Shown here piece after piece: positions 1 to 5,984 of a stretch of 7,324 nucleotides of DNA. Every line of letters begins with the position of its first letter. Position 1 is the stretch's first letter. The translations under genes and the position numbers were made by a program. This stretch comes from Acidobacteriaceae bacterium (GTDB taxonomy: Bacteria > Acidobacteriota > Terriglobia > Terriglobales > Acidobacteriaceae): NCBI GenBank assembly GCA_030044455.1, contig JASHVU010000593.1:1-7324 (forward strand), given 5' to 3'. The notes under the pieces are model-generated. The model did no database searches. It was not told the DNA's origin and saw nothing but the letters and a program-made list of their open reading frames with translations.

Positions 1-88
1 CCCGGGTCTCGCTCCTGAGGCCCGGGAGCTCCATCAGTCAGATTCCATGCGTCGCAACCACAATAGCCCAGGATTAACCGGCGTTAGT

Positions 89-1852
89 TCAGTGTGCCTG
101 CACGACCGTGTAGATCAACAGCGGCGGAGTTGTCAGCGCGCCATTGGTTGCCGTGATGATCACGGTCTGCTCCTGGCTCCACGGCGCGCCAGGTATCTTC
201 ACCTGGTTGAAGACTACGCTCCCTACCGTTGCCGGCGGCGTAACCGTCACAGTGCTGGTTGCCTGCGCCCCGCCATCGATTTCCAGGGTGACCTCACCGG
301 CCGGAAAATCGCCGCACAGCACCGCGACGGTCTGGCCTCCAACAACCACTGGATTGGGAATGATTGCGCCTGTACTGCCGTCAATGATTGCCACATACGG
401 CGAAGGCGCGCCAGTAACTGTATAAGCAAGTTGCGCCAATTGCTGGCCACCGCTCACCGCGGCCAGAAAGTAACTTCCCGGCGCGGTGTCGGAAGGGATG
501 ACCACCGTGTACGTCCATTGTGCGGTCCCTGCCGGAATGGGGGCTCCCCCTAGCGAGATACCGCTTCCTCCCGAGGCCGGAACTAAAAAGACCGTGACCT
601 CAGACCCTGAGGACGTGTTGAAGGTTTTAACCTCTTCACTCCACAAGGACCACGTGATGTCATCCGAGCATCTGCCAATGAATGAATAGGAAGTGTTGGG
701 TTCGAGCCCCTGCAGCAGGTAACTGTATCCGTAGGTATCCATGTTCCCAGCCGGCGAAACTTCGAGAGTCTGGATATCAGAGCTTCCCGCGACCCAGTAC
801 TGGACTTGCGAACCGGTGGCGGGTCCTGATGACGTATTGGTCCAGCTAAGAGGTAGCTCGGTGTCGAGCGCCAGCGGGAAGTTCTGACCAAAAAGGTTGA
901 CTGAGGCTCCCGGTGGCCCCTGCGTGGAATTGGAACTCAGCGCCGGAGCTCCGCCCAGGATGGTGCCGGTTGAAACGCCCTCCGAGAAAACAGGCCCGGG
1001 GTCAAGCGGATGTTTGACCGTCAGCCTGAGCTTCTGACCATCAATCAGCGAGAATTCGCACTCGGTAAATCCGTATCCCACGATGGTCGGCCCGGCGGCG
1101 TTGAGCGTGTTTGCCAGGCTCGCGAATTGGTTGCCGAGGCCCGCGATCGAATAATCCCCAGGGAAGTCCGCCGACGCTGAATCGAACTCCGTGACAATCG
1201 AAGCGAAAATATTCAGTCCTGTGACTGCGTTGACGATCTCAATCAACCCGATGCCAACGGTATCGATTTCCGCGCCGAGGTTATCAGCAAAGGGACCCTG
1301 CGCGTTGGCGACATCTACTGTCGCGACGGGATTCAGGCTGAAGGGAGTCTCCGGCACAGCGGTGGTGATCACGAAACTCATATCGAACGTTACGGTCCAG
1401 ACCGCGCTGAGGTCACCCGCGGCAAACGTGACGGAACATCCAGGCGTCGGAAAGGTCAAAGTGAGATTGGCCGGTTGCGCCGGTTCATCGTCCTGAGCGG
1501 GAACCGCACCGGTCACGGTAGCGAAGATTTGCCCGACAGGCGGAAGAGTGACCGCATTACTGCTTACCGACGTGGATCCGTTGCTCGCGATGAGCTGGGC
1601 GATTGCACTCTGAATCGTAGGAATCGCCTGCGAATACTCATTGTTGAAGATCAGACCCAAATCCTTTTTCAGGAACGGACCAACATTGGAGAGACTCGAA
1701 TGTAACGCTTTAGGTAATTCCTTCTCCACCGACTGGATCGGCTGGTCAGTAACCGTATATTGGCTGTTTTCAGTTGCTGCCAGGTTGGTGATGATCGAGT
1801 AGTACCTCAAGTGGAATTCAAGGGGGAAGTTGGATACGTTGGCGGTTGACAT
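89..1852 (-). CDS. Multidomain beta-sandwich protein with a fibronectin-III-like module; function unknown
   Basis: Encodes 587 residues from an ATG preceded by AAGGAG five bases upstream on the minus strand, which supports this start. I do not recognise the whole protein. Residues 1-90 look partly helical (a long helix-prone run around 40-90). Residues 100-285 are rich in alternating hydrophobic/polar strands and match no family I can name. Residues about 310-412 resemble an Ig/fibronectin-III fold: they end with LEPNTSYSF, a WSLWSEE stretch and a terminal FNT, typical of the last FN3 strands. Two further beta-rich modules follow at about 415-480 and 482-587. The sequence is Ser/Thr/Gly/Val-rich with few cysteines (about 139, 265, 395 and 513), as in surface or adhesive proteins. 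No signal peptide, lipobox, membrane segment or C-terminal anchor is visible, so its location is unclear. It could be exported by a non-Sec route or be cytoplasmic. The reading frame is real with high confidence; the function is not assigned. Confidence 0.85.
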   Translation of the reverse strand: MSTANVSNFPLEFHLRYYSIITNLAATENSQYTVTDQPIQSVEKELPKALHSSLSNVGPFLKKDLGLIFNNEYSQAIPTIQSAIAQLIASNGSTSVSSNAVTLPPVGQIFATVTGAVPAQDDEPAQPANLTLTFPTPGCSVTFAAGDLSAVWTVTFDMSFVITTAVPETPFSLNPVATVDVANAQGPFADNLGAEIDTVGIGLIEIVNAVTGLNIFASIVTEFDSASADFPGDYSIAGLGNQFASLANTLNAAGPTIVGYGFTECEFSLIDGQKLRLTVKHPLDPGPVFSEGVSTGTILGGAPALSSNSTQGPPGASVNLFGQNFPLALDTELPLSWTNTSSGPATGSQVQYWVAGSSDIQTLEVSPAGNMDTYGYSYLLQGLEPNTSYSFIGRCSDDITWSLWSEEVKTFNTSSGSEVTVFLVPASGGSGISLGGAPIPAGTAQWTYTVVIPSDTAPGSYFLAAVSGGQQLAQLAYTVTGAPSPYVAIIDGSTGAIIPNPVVVGGQTVAVLCGDFPAGEVTLEIDGGAQATSTVTVTPPATVGSVVFNQVKIPGAPWSQEQTVIITATNGALTTPPLLIYTVVQAH

Positions 1853-2222
1853 TGGTGCTCCTTTCCATGGCCCCGCGGATGGTTGAAATTCGGCGTGGAC
1901 GGCTTATCCGGTGAGGCAATCGAACACAGACACCACAGCCCGGTCTTCCCACGCCATGGAAGAACAATGAGTGAAGTGAAATGATGTGGGGTTCGCTCCC
2001 CGGGGGCCCGGCCAGGACGGAAGGAAATGAAACCAGAAGTCAACTTTGACGTGCGCGCAGTTCGATCGGTATCGAATCCGCCAATTTCCGCCAATCTTAG
2101 CACCTTCGCGCCAAGCTCGAGCAAGGAAAATGTTCAGGGTTGGGGAATTACCGCCCTTCGAGCTTCACAGTCTTGCCGTGAAACTGTGGCGAGAATCGAC
2201 CGAACTGCACAACTCCCTTGGG
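1853..2222. other. 370-base stretch without a convincing gene
   Basis: This lies between the start of the 587-residue gene and the end of the dehydrogenase-like gene, both on the minus strand. It must hold the promoter of the former, but I find no clear -35/-10 pair in it. The only certain signal is the AAGGAG ribosome binding site at its left edge (about 1858-1863, minus strand). A small inverted repeat (CACAGT 2166-2171 / ACTGTG 2183-2188, 11-base loop) lies 35 bases past the dehydrogenase stop codon. It lacks a T-run and is not a convincing terminator. Open frames here are short, or are extensions of antisense frames, and have no family resemblance. Confidence 0.6.
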
Positions 2223-2753
2223 TCAGCTGCAATTCACTTCCACCCCGAAGCCCATAGCCCGCCAAAACCCACTCACGACGTCCACTGCCTCCGCCGCAGT
2301 CACGGGCGAAGTCCGCAACCGTATCGTAGCCCCCGGCTCAAGACTCGCCAGCGCCTTAGGCTCGGCCGCAATGGCAATGCATTTCTCCGCACGATAAGTG
2401 CAGGCCCCAAGGTCGGCAATCGAGAGCTGAGTGGTGGGTGTGGCCAGGATGGTCTGGGGCGGCGCCATGCGGTCGAGCAGCCACAGGATTTCGAGCTTCG
2501 ATTCCAGTTCGTCGGGCACCCAGTCGATGGCCAGATCGGCGCCGTGCACCGCGTCTTCAACGGTCGAAACAAACTCGACGGCCGGCAGCGCCTCGGGGCC
2601 GAGTTGCTCCCGAATGTACTCCTGCGCGTGGTGCAGTGTTGACGGCATTACGTCCTCGAGCAACACGTGAAACCCGGCTCGGGCGGCGCCGAGCGCGAGC
2701 GATCGTCCCAGCGGGCCGGCCCCGATAATCGCGACTGTATGGCAGTTGTCCAC
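2223..2753 (-). CDS. Stand-alone NAD-binding domain of 3-hydroxyacyl-CoA dehydrogenase type, probably lacking dehydrogenase activity
   Basis: Encodes 176 residues. The N-terminus is a Rossmann fold: GAGPLG at 11-16 fits the GxGxxG dinucleotide motif, and the acidic pair E33-D34 at the end of the second strand suggests NAD rather than NADP. The segment DELESKLEIL (81-90) matches the family's 'E-x-x-x-K' helix, and TPTTQLSIADL (105-115) corresponds to the usual NTSSLSI region. In active enzymes a GLHFFNP motif carrying the catalytic His follows; here the aligned stretch is AIAAEP (127-132), so the His and the NP pair are missing. The C-terminal dimerisation/substrate domain (about 100 residues in short-chain family members) is absent, and the frame ends with a normal TGA. 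The start is GTG; no other start codon exists in frame back to the upstream stop, but the nearest Shine-Dalgarno-like AGGAG is about 20 bases away, so initiation is uncertain. It may be a binding or regulatory remnant, or a distinct subfamily. Confidence 0.8.
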   Translation of the reverse strand: MDNCHTVAIIGAGPLGRSLALGAARAGFHVLLEDVMPSTLHHAQEYIREQLGPEALPAVEFVSTVEDAVHGADLAIDWVPDELESKLEILWLLDRMAPPQTILATPTTQLSIADLGACTYRAEKCIAIAAEPKALASLEPGATIRLRTSPVTAAEAVDVVSGFWRAMGFGVEVNCS

Positions 2754-2831
2754 GGTGTTTCTGTCTAAAGGAGCTCCTGCCGAGCCTCGACTCGAAACCG
2801 GAGAATCAAGGCGCGGCGCGCCGGACCGCCG

Positions 2832-3014
2832 CTATTTGGTTGTAAGGGCTTTCACCACGTCGGCGCTGTTGGGCTGGGCTTGCTCCAGATGCTCGGCCAC
2901 GCGGGCCCGCTCCTCTTCTGAAAGCAATGGAACAGCGGCCAACACGCGACGCAGCGTCACAGCAACGTCGTCAATGTAATTCATAAGGCGGATGGCTTCT
3001 CCTGAAAGCGGCAT
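2832..3014 (-). CDS. Small hypothetical protein, 60 residues
   Basis: The ATG at 3014 is preceded on the minus strand by GAGGA with a 5-6 base spacing, which supports translation and this start. The product is mostly helical, with charged and Leu/Ala-rich runs (about residues 8-28 and 32-47, the latter containing SEEERARVAEHLEQ). It has no cysteine, no signal peptide and no membrane segment. I recognise no family. It lies upstream of the dehydrogenase-like gene with 78 bases between them, so the two are probably co-transcribed from the TACAAT-type promoter at 3044-3049. The TAG stop is in the same frame as the downstream gene, and the 26 codons between are open. An internal ATG (codon 11, at 2984) is possible but has no better ribosome binding site. 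Confidence 0.6.
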   Translation of the reverse strand: MPLSGEAIRLMNYIDDVAVTLRRVLAAVPLLSEEERARVAEHLEQAQPNSADVVKALTTK

Positions 3015-3043
3015 ATAGGTCCTCGTGGGTTGAATCAGCCTTC

Positions 3044-3049
3044 ATTGTA
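3044..3049 (-). promoter_or_regulatory. Candidate -10 box for the minus-strand small gene
   Basis: On the minus strand this reads TACAAT, one mismatch from the sigma-70 -10 consensus. Transcription would start near 3037, leaving a leader of about 22 bases with GAGGA before the ATG at 3014. The -35 side is poor: the best candidate is TTGCCG at 3069-3074, with a 19-base spacer. The spacer is made of the complement of a G-quadruplex motif. Confidence 0.4.
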
Positions 3050-3068
3050 GGGGCTGGGGCGGGGTGGG
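3050..3068 (+). promoter_or_regulatory. Potential G-quadruplex motif in the divergent promoter region
   Basis: Four G-tracts of 4, 4, 4 and 3 bases are separated by loops of only 2, 1 and 1 bases. This meets the canonical G3+N1-7 rule, and loops this short are associated with very stable quadruplexes. It abuts the minus-strand -10 box (3044-3049), so it occupies the template strand between -10 and -35 for the 60-residue gene. A regulatory effect is inferred, not shown. Confidence 0.5.
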
Positions 3069-3163
3069 CGGCAAACCGTAGTCCGGCAGCCCAGGGCAAG
3101 CCGCAAATGCGCCGGATCAATACGAACTGAGCCACGTTTATGCTTACGGGCCAGAAACCGCGC

Positions 3164-3169
3164 TACAAT
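3164..3169 (+). promoter_or_regulatory. Candidate -10 box for the EF-hand gene
   Basis: TACAAT is preceded by CGC, close to an extended -10 (TGn). No good -35 is found 16-18 bases upstream. The predicted start of transcription is around 3176, which coincides with the first base of the compound inverted repeat at 3177-3210. It mirrors the identical -10 hexamer on the opposite strand about 120 bases away. Confidence 0.4.
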
Positions 3170-3176
3170 CCTTGCC

Positions 3177-3210
3177 TGCCCTGAGGAACCGTCCAACGGT
3201 TCACCGGGCA
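3177..3210. promoter_or_regulatory. Compound inverted repeat in the 5' leader of the EF-hand gene
   Basis: The inner dyad is GAACCGT (3186-3192) and ACGGTTC (3196-3202), separated by three bases. It is flanked by outer arms TGCCC (3177-3181) and GGGCA (3206-3210), with a 4/3-base internal mismatch. As RNA it would fold into a hairpin at the extreme 5' end of the predicted transcript, 11 bases before the GAGG ribosome binding site. As DNA it could be an operator overlapping +1. Either way it is well placed to regulate the EF-hand gene. Confidence 0.5.
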
Positions 3211-3231
3211 CGACACTTAATGAGGTTCGCG

Positions 3232-3546
3232 ATGATGCAAATACGCCTGATGGCCGCGCTCCTCGGCGGCACACTCGCATTCTCAATCCCTTTGCTTGCG
3301 CAGGATAGGGCAAGCGCACCCAAACCTCCCGATCGAGTTACGATGGCAACCGAAAACGCCAAAGAGCTCATACTGTTGATGGACACCGACAAGAACGGAA
3401 AGATCTCAAAGCAGGAGTGGATGAACTTCATGTCGGCTGAGTTCGACCGGCTCGACACCGACCACAGCGGCGAGCTCGACCCGCACGAACTGCTGGCCTC
3501 GCGTGTAACGATCCGGCATGTGCGGTCCTCCGATCAGGGCAAATGA
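3232..3546 (+). CDS. Exported EF-hand calcium-binding protein
   Basis: Encodes 104 residues. I chose the ATG at 3232 because GAGG (3222-3225) sits six bases before it; the adjacent ATG at 3235 is equally possible. In-frame upstream starts (TTG 3172, ATG 3220) lack a ribosome binding site and would place extra charged residues before the signal. Residues 1-23 form a Sec signal peptide: a short basic start (R5), a hydrophobic core at about 6-22, and likely cleavage near LLA-Q. Two canonical 12-residue EF-hand loops follow: DTDKNGKISKQE (51-62) and DTDHSGELDPHE (75-86). Each has acidic/oxygen ligands at positions 1, 3 and 5, Gly at 6 and Glu at 12. Family knowledge says such pairs bind Ca2+. The role of this one, as a periplasmic or secreted Ca2+ buffer, sensor or adaptor, is unknown. 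A strong inverted repeat nine bases past the stop suggests a single-gene transcript. Confidence 0.88.
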   Translation: MMQIRLMAALLGGTLAFSIPLLAQDRASAPKPPDRVTMATENAKELILLMDTDKNGKISKQEWMNFMSAEFDRLDTDHSGELDPHELLASRVTIRHVRSSDQGK

Positions 3547-3555
3547 TCGTTACCT

Positions 3556-3606
3556 GCCAATAGCCGGTAGACTGTAGCGATCCTCAATTGCCTACCGGCT
3601 ACTGGC
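3556..3606 (+). terminator. Inverted repeat after the EF-hand gene, probable terminator
   Basis: Arms GCCAATAGCCGGTAG (3556-3570) and CTACCGGCTACTGGC (3592-3606) are complementary over 15 positions with a single A/C mismatch, around a 21-base loop. It begins nine bases after the TGA of the EF-hand gene. The downstream side, TGTTCTTCCCTCTCT, is pyrimidine-rich but has no long T-run, and the loop is longer than usual. A terminator or 3' stabilising hairpin is likely; a regulatory dyad for the following oxidase gene is the alternative. Confidence 0.6.
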
Positions 3607-3655
3607 TGTTCTTCCCTCTCTGCAGATTTCCCGCCATTTTCCCCTCTCAATCGCA

Positions 3656-3661
3656 GATAAT
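3656..3661 (+). promoter_or_regulatory. Weak -10 candidate for the amine oxidase gene
   Basis: GATAAT lies 50 bases before the oxidase start codon, in an AT-richer patch just after the inverted repeat. I see no acceptable -35 at the right spacing, so this is only the best-looking hexamer between the likely terminator and the gene. Confidence 0.25.
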
Positions 3662-3710
3662 TCTCGATACAAGCTGCTCAAAATTAATCCCCCAAGAAGC
3701 GAGGTCATCT

Positions 3711-5288
3711 ATGGGCATTTCGAGGCGCGATTTTCTTTGGCGTGTGGGCCAGGCAGGGGGGTTCAGCGCCGCGTTTGTCGCCATGCAGGGATTGGGCTTG
3801 ATGCCTGCCCGAGCACTCCCCGCACCGCGGCTCGACATCGCTCCCGGCTCTGGCAAGGGGATTAAAGTTGCCATCCTTGGCGGCGGCATCGCCGGCCTCG
3901 TGGCCGCCTACGAGATGAAGGCCTTGGGCTTCGACTGCACGGTGCTCGAGGCGCGGCAGCGCCCCGGCGGCCGCAGCTGGACGGTTCGCCCCGGCGACAG
4001 CGTCGTATTTACCGACGGATCGGTGCAGCATTGCGACTGGCAGCCCGGCCATTATCAGAACTTCGGGCCCGCGCGCCTGCCCTCAATCCATACCACCATC
4101 CTCGGCTACTGCCGCAAGTTTGGCGTGGCCATGGAAGTAGAGGTGAACTCAAGCCGCTCCACGATGCTCGAAAACGACGCGGCCAACGGCGGCAAAGCAT
4201 TGGAGCAGCGGCAGGTGGTAAATGACACACGCGGCCACGTAAGCGAGCTGCTTTCAAAGTGCATCGCCCAGGGCGCGCTCAACAGCGAACTCAGTTCCGA
4301 AGATCGCGACCGCATGATGAGCTTTTTGCGCATGTATGGGCCGCTCGACAAAGCCGGCAAATACACGGGCTCGGAACGCGCCGGATACACCCGGCGCCCC
4401 GGAGCAGGCAACGAGCTGGGCACGCTCAACCAGCCCATCGACATGCACACGCTGCTCGACGAAAACTTCTGGGGTGCCATCATGTTCGAAGAGATGTTCG
4501 ACATGCAGGCCACCATGTTCCAGCCCGTTGGCGGCATGGATCGCATTGCCTACGCCTTCGCCAAACAGCTCGGCTCGACCGTGCACTATGGCGCCGAGGT
4601 AAAAGAAATTCGTAAAACGTCATCGGGCGCGCGCATCGTCTACACGAAAGCCGGCGTTCAAAAATTCCTTGAAGCCGATTACTGCCTTTGCGCGATGCCG
4701 CTCTCGATCCTTAAAAAAATCCCCAACGACTTCAGCGCGCCCGTCAAGCAGGTCATTGATCAATGCACCTACGCACGCGCCTACAAAATCGCGTGGGAGA
4801 GCCGCCGCTTTTGGGAACAGGATTACAACATCTACGGTGGTCTTGAATTCGTCTCCCAGGGACCCGACCCCGTGTGGCTGCCGTCGGGCGGCATGTTCTC
4901 GGAGCGCGGGGTCCTGGTGAGCGGGTACGGCTTCGACACCGCATCCGACTTCGACAAACTCCCTTTCACACAGAAATTCGACGCCTCGCGCGCGTCCGTT
5001 GAAAAGCTGCATCCCGGCCACGGCAAAGAGCTTGAAAAACCGGTCTACGTGAACTGGGGGATGGTGCCTTTCAATGAGGGTTCATGGATTTGGAACTACC
5101 AGCCGGGCATCATCTCCTACGCCGACACCGGCTCGCCGGCCTACGAAACGCTCATCGCCGCTGACGGCCCAATCTATTTTGTGGGCGACCACACCAGTCA
5201 CATTCTTGGCTGGCAGGAGGGCGCGGCGCTCAGTTCGCTGCGCGCCATCTCAATGATCGGCGAGCGCGAACGGGCCAAGCGCGCCTGA
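3711..5288 (+). CDS. Tat-exported flavin amine oxidase, L-amino-acid-oxidase type
   Basis: Encodes 525 residues. The ATG at 3711 has GAGG six bases upstream (3701-3704) and opens directly with a twin-arginine signal, SRRDFL (4-9), followed by a hydrophobic stretch and a probable cleavage site after ARA (33-35). The frame is open further upstream, but that extension would bury the signal. The FAD-binding Rossmann motif GGGIAG is at 57-62, with the ribose-binding Glu at 80 (VLEAR) and the RPGGRSW motif at 84-90. GPARLP (119-124) matches the G-x-x-R-(I/L)-P segment of L-amino-acid oxidases, whose Arg (here R122) holds the substrate carboxylate. The C-terminal FAD motif is GDHTS (492-496), followed by GWQEGA (500-505), where W501 would line the active site. 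The family oxidises amino acids or amines to imines, reducing O2 to H2O2. Folded export with FAD bound is expected from the Tat signal. Length is normal and the gene looks intact. The substrate cannot be told; tryptophan monooxygenase-like or another amine oxidase remains possible. Confidence 0.92.
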   Translation: MGISRRDFLWRVGQAGGFSAAFVAMQGLGLMPARALPAPRLDIAPGSGKGIKVAILGGGIAGLVAAYEMKALGFDCTVLEARQRPGGRSWTVRPGDSVVFTDGSVQHCDWQPGHYQNFGPARLPSIHTTILGYCRKFGVAMEVEVNSSRSTMLENDAANGGKALEQRQVVNDTRGHVSELLSKCIAQGALNSELSSEDRDRMMSFLRMYGPLDKAGKYTGSERAGYTRRPGAGNELGTLNQPIDMHTLLDENFWGAIMFEEMFDMQATMFQPVGGMDRIAYAFAKQLGSTVHYGAEVKEIRKTSSGARIVYTKAGVQKFLEADYCLCAMPLSILKKIPNDFSAPVKQVIDQCTYARAYKIAWESRRFWEQDYNIYGGLEFVSQGPDPVWLPSGGMFSERGVLVSGYGFDTASDFDKLPFTQKFDASRASVEKLHPGHGKELEKPVYVNWGMVPFNEGSWIWNYQPGIISYADTGSPAYETLIAADGPIYFVGDHTSHILGWQEGAALSSLRAISMIGERERAKRA

Positions 5289-5331
5289 GCTCGCCCGGGG
5301 CTCAAACCTATTCGAGCTGGAGACGGCCGTC

Positions 5332-5733
5332 ATGACCGAATCGTCCATCGTCGTCGCTCAGCAGTTCATTCGCGCCATCAATCGCCAGGACGTGGACGCG
5401 ATGGCCGAGCTCATGACTGGCGAGCATCGCTTCGTTGACTCGCTGGGCGACGTGGTCATCGGCAGCGCTGCAATGCGTGCCGGCTGGACCGGCTATTTCC
5501 GCATGGTCCCCGACTACACCATCGCCGTTGAGGAAACTTACTCGGACGGCCCGGTCGTTATCATGCTCGGCACCGCACAGGGCACATACTCCACCGACGG
5601 CTCGTTAAAGCCTGAAAGCCGCTGGTCGACGCCCGTGGCTCTCCGCGCTTATATCGAAGAGGGCAAAATCGCCGAGTGGCGCGTTTACGCTGACAACGAG
5701 CCGATCAGGAAGCTGATCACCAAAACTGACTGA
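5332..5733 (+). CDS. SnoaL/NTF2-like small protein
   Basis: Encodes 133 residues. The ATG at 5332 is preceded by GGAG nine bases upstream. The layout fits the SnoaL-like subgroup of the NTF2 cone fold: an N-terminal helix with FIRAINRQDVDAMAELM (12-28), then HRFVDSLGD (32-40) with His, Phe and Asp facing the pocket. GWTGYFRMVPDY (51-62) and the C-terminal WRVYADNEPIRKLI (116-129) are also near-signature segments. Family members act as isomerases, cyclases or dehydratases, or as ligand-binding proteins; the substrate is not predictable here. There is no signal peptide, so it is cytoplasmic, unlike the exported oxidase 43 bases upstream. No terminator is visible between them, so co-transcription is likely. 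Confidence 0.85.
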   Translation: MTESSIVVAQQFIRAINRQDVDAMAELMTGEHRFVDSLGDVVIGSAAMRAGWTGYFRMVPDYTIAVEETYSDGPVVIMLGTAQGTYSTDGSLKPESRWSTPVALRAYIEEGKIAEWRVYADNEPIRKLITKTD

Positions 5734-5760
5734 GTCTCAAGGTCTCTATACAAATAGCGC

Positions 5761-5829
5761 TGCCATCCCGAGTGGAGCCGAGGGACCCGCATTTGTCTTT
5801 AAGGTGTTCCACTTAACTTGCAAATACGC
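5761..5829. repeat. Candidate dispersed intergenic repeat with nested hairpins
   Basis: The stretch beginning TGCCATCCCGAG and running through GAGGGACCCGCATTTG (about 5761-5795) resembles, from memory, a very common intergenic repeat of Acidobacteriota genomes (CATCC.GAGCG.AGCGA.GGA type). Internal pairing is visible: TCCC 5766-5769 with GGGA 5782-5785. Farther in, ATTTG 5791-5795 pairs with CAAAT 5821-5825, enclosing TTAAGGTG/CACTTAA (5799-5806 / 5810-5816) with one bulged base and a three-base loop. Only one copy is in the window, so repetition is not shown here. It might also act as a terminator for the SnoaL-like gene. Confidence 0.4.
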
Positions 5830-5953
5830 TGCCTCATTCAAACTCTGCTTGGGCGAGGTCAGACCCGAGCCGCTAACCAGGAATTCATCCGGCAGCGAGA
5901 TCTTGCACCAAAAAATCAAAAAATTTATGAAACCTTCCCCGCCCTTTTCACGT

Positions 5954-5959
5954 TATAGT
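5954..5959 (+). promoter_or_regulatory. Candidate -10 box for the TetR-efflux operon
   Basis: TATAGT lies 11 bases before the 14-base palindrome. Transcription starting near 5966 would put the palindrome at about +6 to +19, where a bound repressor would block the polymerase. No convincing -35 is seen. A second possibility is TTGCAC (5903-5908) with TTATGA (5925-5930), spacer 16. Confidence 0.35.
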
Positions 5960-5970
5960 AGGAGGAGTTT

Positions 5971-5984
5971 ACTAACCGGTTAGT
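5971..5984. promoter_or_regulatory. Perfect 14-base palindrome, probable TetR operator
   Basis: ACTAACCGGTTAGT is its own reverse complement. Allowing one mismatch per arm, the symmetry extends by TT/AA to 5968-5987. It ends eight bases before the ATG of the TetR gene. Size, symmetry and position match operators of autoregulated TetR-family repressors, many of which bind related palindromes centred on a CCGG-like core. It likely controls both the regulator and the overlapping membrane fusion protein gene. Confidence 0.75.

Noticed and set aside
1..26. Two CCCGGG boxes that could pair as a hairpin downstream of the 587-residue gene
   Set aside because: CCCGGG is self-complementary and common in GC-rich DNA; it is more than 60 bases past the stop, at the window edge, with no visible T-run.
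1807..2124. Minus-strand open frame of 105 codons upstream of and overlapping the 587-residue gene
   Set aside because: It overlaps the better-supported start of that gene in another frame and has no recognisable content.
2166..2188. CACAGT/ACTGTG hairpin as a terminator for the dehydrogenase-like gene
   Set aside because: The six-base stem has an 11-base loop and is not followed by a T-run on the minus strand.
2046..2642. Long plus-strand open frame of 198 codons
   Set aside because: Most of it lies antisense to the dehydrogenase-like gene, it is Arg/Gly/Pro-rich like an antisense shadow, and it shows no family motif.
2769..2823. Short palindromes AGGAGCTCCT and CGGCGCGCCG between the small gene and the dehydrogenase-like gene
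   Set aside because: Both are simple 10-base self-palindromes likely by chance at this base composition, with no other sign of a site.
3172..3231. N-terminal extension of the EF-hand protein (TTG 3172 or ATG 3220)
   Set aside because: Neither has a ribosome binding site, and the extension would run through the inverted repeat and disrupt the signal peptide start.
3588..3710. N-terminal extension of the amine oxidase by 41 codons
   Set aside because: It would begin inside the inverted repeat and place residues ahead of the Tat signal; the ATG at 3711 has a proper ribosome binding site.
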